A stretch of 10,978 bases of DNA from the NCBI GenBank assembly GCA_020426085.1, contig JAGQQP010000082.1, positions 1 to 10,978 on the forward strand, given 5' to 3'. Source of the DNA: Planctomycetaceae bacterium (GTDB lineage Bacteria; Planctomycetota; Planctomycetia; Planctomycetales; Planctomycetaceae). Positions 6,986-10,978 of this stretch are shown piece after piece. How positions within the stretch are numbered: the first letter of the stretch is position 1; every line of letters begins with the position of its first letter. The position numbers were made by a program, and so were the translations under genes. The notes under the pieces are model-generated. The model had not been told where the DNA came from and ran no database searches. It worked only from the letters and a program-made list of their open reading frames with translations.

Positions 6986-8487
6986 GACTGTTCGTAATGG
7001 TATTCCTTCTGATGAGCCTCTGCCCTTTCGCTGCGCTGTGCGCAGCCGACAGCGCAGGCGCGCCCGCTTCACAGAAATCCATTACAGACCGCAGCATTTC
7101 CCTGCCCGAATGGAAAGACTGGAAACGCGTTTTCTTTCTGGAAGACTACAACACGCGCATCGTCATTCTGGGAACGACACTCCTGGGAATGTCCGCCGGC
7201 ATGATCGGCAGTTTTGCTCTACTCAGAAAACGGGCCCTGATGGGGGATGCGTTAAGTCATGCGACGCTGCCCGGCATTGCGTTGGCATTTATTCTCGCGA
7301 CCTCATTCGGTTTGAATGGCAAGACACTGCCCGTGCTGCTGTCAGGAGCTGCCATCAGCGGACTGTTGGGAATCGCATCGATTCTGCTGATTCGTAATTT
7401 AACCCGCTTGAAAGAAGACGCCGCGCTGGGCATCGTCCTCAGCGTATTTTTTGGAGCGGGAGTCGCCTTACTGGGAATCGTCCAGCAGATGCAGACCGGA
7501 CACGCAGCGGGACTGGAATCATTTATCTATGGTAAAACAGCATCAATGGTCGCCAGCGACGCCTGGCTGATCGGCAGCGCAGGCCTGACCTGTATGCTGA
7601 TTTCAATCTGTCTGTATAAAGAACTCACCCTGCTCTGTTTCGATGAAGGCTTTGCCCACTCGCGCGGCTTTCCTGTCGTCCTGCTTGACATGATTCTGAT
7701 GGGACTGGTTGTCGTCGTGACAATCATTGGTCTGCAGGCTGTCGGGTTGATTCTGATGATTTCGCTGCTGGTGATTCCCCCTGCCGCCGCCCGGTTCTGG
7801 ACAGAAAAGATCTTTTATCTCTCGCTCGTTGCCACGATTCTCGGTGCGCTGAGTGGGATGATCGGCTCCGCCATGAGTGCGATTTTTCCGAATCTACCTT
7901 CCGGTGCAATGATTGTCCTTGTCGCCACCAGCATGTTTCTGGTCAGCATGATTTTCGGCGTTCCCCGGGGAATTCTGATCCGCAAACTCAGACGCTATCA
8001 GCTGAATCGAAAAGTAGATCGACAACACCTGCTGCGCAGCATCTATGAATACCTGGAAGCACACCATATGCTGACAGATGACACGAAACATCCCGTCCCC
8101 ATTGCAGACCTTTATCAGATGCGCAGCTGGTCGCTGGCCGCACTCCAGAATATCATTCAACGTGCGCGCCAGGAAGACCTGCTGCAGACGGTAGACGGGG
8201 ATCAGGTTCGCTTCACAGACCTGGGACTGACCGAAGCCGCGCGAATCGTTCACGAGCATCGGCTCTGGGAACTGTATCTCATCACTTATGCCGACGTCGC
8301 TTCCAGCAAAGTCGATCGGGACGCCGATGCCATCGAACATGTCCTGGAACCGGAAGTCATTTCGGAACTGGAAACGTTACTGACTCAACAGTCGTCTACA
8401 GAAATCCTGGCAAGCCCTCATACTCTCCAGATCAAACCGGGCAATTCAGATGCGTCTGTTCCCGAATCCGGGGGGCCTGATTCATGA
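6982..8487 (+). CDS. troC: Metal ABC transporter permease (ABC-3 family) with C-terminal DtxR/MntR-like domain
   Basis: A 501-residue inner-membrane subunit, far longer than the roughly 270-300 residues of ordinary TroC/MntB permeases. A signal-like segment (MRLFVMVFLLMSLCPFAALCA) and a polar stretch to residue 55 precede the family core. Residues about 58-335 hold the hydrophobic helices with the ABC-3 markers LMGDALSHATLPG (86-98) and LLVIPPAAARFW (262-273). Residues about 345-413 look like a winged helix (PIADLYQ..SLAALQNIIQRARQEDLL..., ending VRFTDLGL). Residues 416-468 look like the metal-binding dimerisation domain of iron-dependent repressors, with His426 and Glu430 (EHRLWE), Asp449, Glu452 and His453 (DADAIEHVL). 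The first-helix ligands of MntR (Asp8, Glu11) align with His349 and Arg352, so the site looks altered. It overlaps its neighbours by 4 bases at both ends. Confidence 0.9.
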   Translation: MRLFVMVFLLMSLCPFAALCAADSAGAPASQKSITDRSISLPEWKDWKRVFFLEDYNTRIVILGTTLLGMSAGMIGSFALLRKRALMGDALSHATLPGIALAFILATSFGLNGKTLPVLLSGAAISGLLGIASILLIRNLTRLKEDAALGIVLSVFFGAGVALLGIVQQMQTGHAAGLESFIYGKTASMVASDAWLIGSAGLTCMLISICLYKELTLLCFDEGFAHSRGFPVVLLDMILMGLVVVVTIIGLQAVGLILMISLLVIPPAAARFWTEKIFYLSLVATILGALSGMIGSAMSAIFPNLPSGAMIVLVATSMFLVSMIFGVPRGILIRKLRRYQLNRKVDRQHLLRSIYEYLEAHHMLTDDTKHPVPIADLYQMRSWSLAALQNIIQRARQEDLLQTVDGDQVRFTDLGLTEAARIVHEHRLWELYLITYADVASSKVDRDADAIEHVLEPEVISELETLLTQQSSTEILASPHTLQIKPGNSDASVPESGGPDS

Positions 8488-9824
8488 ATCTGCTGACAGA
8501 AGCTTTGAGCCAGTGGAACTGGTATCTGGATGGCTGGATCATTGTCGCAGGAATTCTATGCTCTGTCGCAACGGCACTGCTGGGAAATTTTCTGGTCCTG
8601 CGAAAAATGAGTATGCTGGGGGATGCGATCACGCATGCGATTCTCCCCGGTCTCGCTGCTGCGTTTTTTATCAGCGAGAGCCGCAGCAGTCTGCCCATGT
8701 TTGTGGGAGCCGTCATCGCAGGTATTTTGACAGCCCTGTTTACAGAGTGGATTCGCGGCTTCGGGAAAGTGGACGAAGGCGCTTCCATGGGCGTGGTCTT
8801 CACGTCTCTGTTCGCACTGGGTCTGGTCATGATTGTCCAGGCGGCCGACCATGTTGATCTGGACCCCGGCTGCGTGCTGTATGGTGCCATTGAGCTGACT
8901 CCTCTCGATACAGTCCTGATCAACGGCTGGGAAATCCCCCGCGTGGTCGTTGTGCTCTCCATCGTCCTGTTGATCAACCTGCTGTTTGTGGTCTGCTTTC
9001 TGAAAGAACTCAAACTCAGTTCATTCGATCCCGCGCTGGCGACGACCACAGGATTTAACGCCACACTGATTCACTATGCCCTGATGACACTGGTCGCGAT
9101 CACCGCTGTCGCCAGTTTCGAAACGGTAGGCAATATTCTGGTCGTGGCCATGTTTGTAGTACCTCCCGCTGCGGCATACATGCTCACCGATCGACTGGGA
9201 CGCATGATCGTCCTCAGTGTGATCCTGGCGATCATCGCAGCGGTCACAGGACACATCAGCGCGATTACCGTGCCTCACTGGTTTGGTTACGGCAGCACTT
9301 CCACAGCCGGCATGATGGCAGTGACGGCGGGTCTGCTGTTTGTCCTGGCAGCTCTGTTTGGTCCCCGGCACGGCATTCTGATCGTTTTTATTCGGCGACA
9401 GTTCCTGGCCTGGAAAATTCTCGCAGAAGATATTATCGCGTTGATGTATCGTATTGAAGAACGTGACCCGGACCGTAAACCCGATGCACGTTACCTGCGC
9501 GAGATCCTGTTCTCCCGTGCCTTGCCAACCGGTCTGTTGCTCCGTTTTCTGACCAACCAGGGACAGATTACAGGCACAAACGGCTATTATAGGCTGACGG
9601 AAACCGGTCGGGATCAGGCACGCCAACTGGTTCGCTCACATCGTCTCTGGGAACACTACCTGGTCGAACATGCGGGCATGTCGGCAGAAACCATTCACAG
9701 GCAGGCCGAACGACTGGAGCATTTCACCGATCGCCAGTTACGTGAAAAATTGAATGAGGATACCATCGAAACCGATCAGGACCCACATGGCAGTCCCATC
9801 CCTCCCGAAGAACAGACACCTTGA
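8484..9824 (+). CDS. troD: Second metal ABC transporter permease (ABC-3 family) with better-preserved DtxR/MntR-like domain
   Basis: A 446-residue partner of the preceding permease; two different permeases following the ATPase recall the troABCD order. The membrane core spans about residues 18-305, with SMLGDAITHAILPG (43-56) and FVVPPAAAYML (224-234). No cleavable signal is seen. The cytoplasmic extension begins near residue 312. A winged-helix-like part (312-372) ends in YYRLTETGRDQA. The repressor-type helices follow: His386 and Glu390 (SHRLWE), His405, and Glu409, Glu412, His413 (ERLEH). DPHGSPIP (433-440) matches the PHGNPIP motif found near the end of that domain in DtxR-family proteins. 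Asp316 aligns with MntR Asp8, while MntR Glu11 aligns with Ala319. Its metal site therefore looks more complete than that of the other permease. The start overlaps the previous stop in ATGA. Confidence 0.91.
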   Translation: MNLLTEALSQWNWYLDGWIIVAGILCSVATALLGNFLVLRKMSMLGDAITHAILPGLAAAFFISESRSSLPMFVGAVIAGILTALFTEWIRGFGKVDEGASMGVVFTSLFALGLVMIVQAADHVDLDPGCVLYGAIELTPLDTVLINGWEIPRVVVVLSIVLLINLLFVVCFLKELKLSSFDPALATTTGFNATLIHYALMTLVAITAVASFETVGNILVVAMFVVPPAAAYMLTDRLGRMIVLSVILAIIAAVTGHISAITVPHWFGYGSTSTAGMMAVTAGLLFVLAALFGPRHGILIVFIRRQFLAWKILAEDIIALMYRIEERDPDRKPDARYLREILFSRALPTGLLLRFLTNQGQITGTNGYYRLTETGRDQARQLVRSHRLWEHYLVEHAGMSAETIHRQAERLEHFTDRQLREKLNEDTIETDQDPHGSPIPPEEQTP

Positions 9825-9877
9825 GCCAGTTTCGCTAAGAGATTCCGGCTCCTCTGGTATTTACTCGCGCGCATTCA

Positions 9878-9883
9878 TATAAT
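9878..9883 (+). promoter_or_regulatory. Possible -10 box of the DUF1501 gene
   Basis: A perfect TATAAT lies 65 bases before the ATG at 9949 in the 124-base gap after the second permease. The best -35 candidate, TGGTAT at 9855-9860 with a 17-base spacer, is poor, so this is a weak call. No convincing terminator with a T-run closes the metal operon in this gap. Confidence 0.35.
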
Positions 9884-9948
9884 CATTCATTGATATTTGT
9901 TACTTTGCCTGATACGCCTCCGGGGGTTCCAGAACAGGATAAAACGAA

Positions 9949-10978
9949 ATGGCGGACAAGCCATGTAGCGGACCGATGAATCGTCGCGAATTCATGCGCA
10001 TCGGTTCCTTATGTCTGGGCGGTTTATCGCTCTCACAATTACTGTCGTTGCGCAGTGAAGCAGGTCAGACGCGACAGGATACCTCGGTGATCCTGCTGTT
10101 TCTGCATGGCGGCCCTTCCCAGTTGGAGACCTACGACCTCAAACCGGAAGCCCCCTCGGACTATCGCTCGCTCTTCAATCCGATCTCGACCAATGTACCG
10201 GGCATGGATATCTGCGAACTCTTCCCCCGGCAGGCCAAAATCGCCGATAAGTTTTCTCTGGTTCGATCTTTGCACCATGATGTGGGAATCCACAGTGATG
10301 GTGGCATCATCGTGCTGACAGGCAAACGTCCCACCAAACTTGATCCAACGTCAGGTTCAAAAAGTGAACATCCCGATTTTGGTTCCATCACCAGTGTCGT
10401 GCGGGGATTATCGGACAAGGGAACACCCCCCTATGTCTCGATCCCTTCGAAGATCTACATGGTACAACCGACTTACCTCGGCATGCAGCACGGACCTTTT
10501 GAATCCACGGATCCGTCATCTTCAAACTATCGTCCCCCTTCCCTGAAACTGCAGGCCGGACTGGATGGCCAGCATCTGCTGGAACGTCGTCAGCTGTTAA
10601 GGCAGTTCGACCAGCTGCGGAATGACCTTGATCTGTCCGGCGATCTGGAAGGCAATGACAAATTTCGCGACCTGGCTTTTCAAATGCTGACCAGCCCCGC
10701 AGCAGCCAGATCGTTTGAAATTGACCGTGAACCGGATGATCTGCGTGAACGTTATGGACGCAACATGTGGGGACAGGGATGTCTGCTGGCACGTCGACTC
10801 GCCGAAGCCGGTTGTGGTGTAGTCTCCCTGTACTTCAATACCCCGAAAAACGGACAGGAATTCACGAACTGGGATGACCACGTTCTCAACGCGGGCCGCC
10901 CGGGACATTTCGCCAAATATATGAAAGTCCGTCTGCCTTATATGGACCAGGCACTGGCGACACTCATCGAAGACATTC
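9949..10978 (+). CDS. DUF1501 family protein with Tat-type signal, partial (runs off the window)
   Basis: The reading frame is open from ATG at 9949 to the window edge: 343 complete codons and no stop. The N-terminus has a twin-arginine segment, NRREFMRIGS (residues 11-20), followed by the hydrophobic CLGGLSLSQLLSL, as expected for a folded protein exported through Tat. HGGPSQLETYDLKPEAP (53-69) and VRSLHHDVGIHSDG are the typical opening of DUF1501 proteins, which are very abundant in planctomycetes and resemble the sulfatase/alkaline phosphatase fold. FNTPKNGQEFTNWDDH further on also fits. Its reaction is unknown. AGGA nine bases upstream supports this start; an internal ATG at 9976 directly before NRREF is an alternative. 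DUF1501 genes often follow a DUF1549/DUF1553 cytochrome-type gene, but here the upstream neighbour is the metal importer. Confidence 0.9.
   Translation, partial: MADKPCSGPMNRREFMRIGSLCLGGLSLSQLLSLRSEAGQTRQDTSVILLFLHGGPSQLETYDLKPEAPSDYRSLFNPISTNVPGMDICELFPRQAKIADKFSLVRSLHHDVGIHSDGGIIVLTGKRPTKLDPTSGSKSEHPDFGSITSVVRGLSDKGTPPYVSIPSKIYMVQPTYLGMQHGPFESTDPSSSNYRPPSLKLQAGLDGQHLLERRQLLRQFDQLRNDLDLSGDLEGNDKFRDLAFQMLTSPAAARSFEIDREPDDLRERYGRNMWGQGCLLARRLAEAGCGVVSLYFNTPKNGQEFTNWDDHVLNAGRPGHFAKYMKVRLPYMDQALATLIEDI

Noticed and set aside
8432..9064. A 210-codon minus-strand open frame across the junction of the two permeases
   Set aside because: Low-complexity Ser/Thr/Arg-rich translation that mirrors a genuine permease gene; no ribosome site or family motif.
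9021..9626. A 201-codon minus-strand open frame antisense to the second permease
   Set aside because: Rich in Gln, His and Cys as expected from reverse reading of a membrane gene; no known domain.

Overview
The window looks like chromosomal DNA of a planctomycete, possibly close to Gimesia or Planctomyces. This is an inference from three things: a Tat-type DUF1501 protein, a very large exported multi-domain esterase, and a futalosine-type menaquinone gene pair. It encodes housekeeping and transport genes. I see no mobile element, tRNA, rRNA or CRISPR array.

Layout. Positions 1-874 (minus strand) carry mqnA and the first 28 codons of a downstream radical-SAM gene, most likely mqnC, which starts at TTG inside the end of mqnA. 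A 288-base divergent region separates them from proC (1163-1987, plus), the last enzyme of proline synthesis. Next comes a 923-residue exported protein (2210-4981) with three alpha/beta-hydrolase-like segments, the middle one apparently catalytically dead.

Positions 5003-9824 form a metal-import operon: a consensus-like promoter, a perfect 26-base inverted repeat on the predicted transcription start, a TroA-like lipoprotein that binds Mn or Zn, an ATPase, and two ABC-3 permeases. ATPase and permease genes are joined by two successive 4-base ATGA overlaps. The lipoprotein would capture metal outside the inner membrane, the permease pair would carry it across, and the ATPase would drive transport. 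The window ends in a new gene for a Tat-exported DUF1501 protein (9949 onward), cut by the window edge.

The most interesting feature is that both permeases carry, after their last membrane helix, a cytoplasmic extension resembling a DtxR/MntR/TroR-type metalloregulator: a winged helix plus the metal-binding dimerisation helix pair. Most metal-ligand positions are kept, more completely in the second permease. No stand-alone regulator gene is visible beside the operon, yet its promoter has a MntR-like operator. The importer may therefore sense its own substrate, by allosteric shut-off, by acting as a membrane-tethered repressor, or both. The domain architecture is read from the sequence; the mechanism is a hypothesis.
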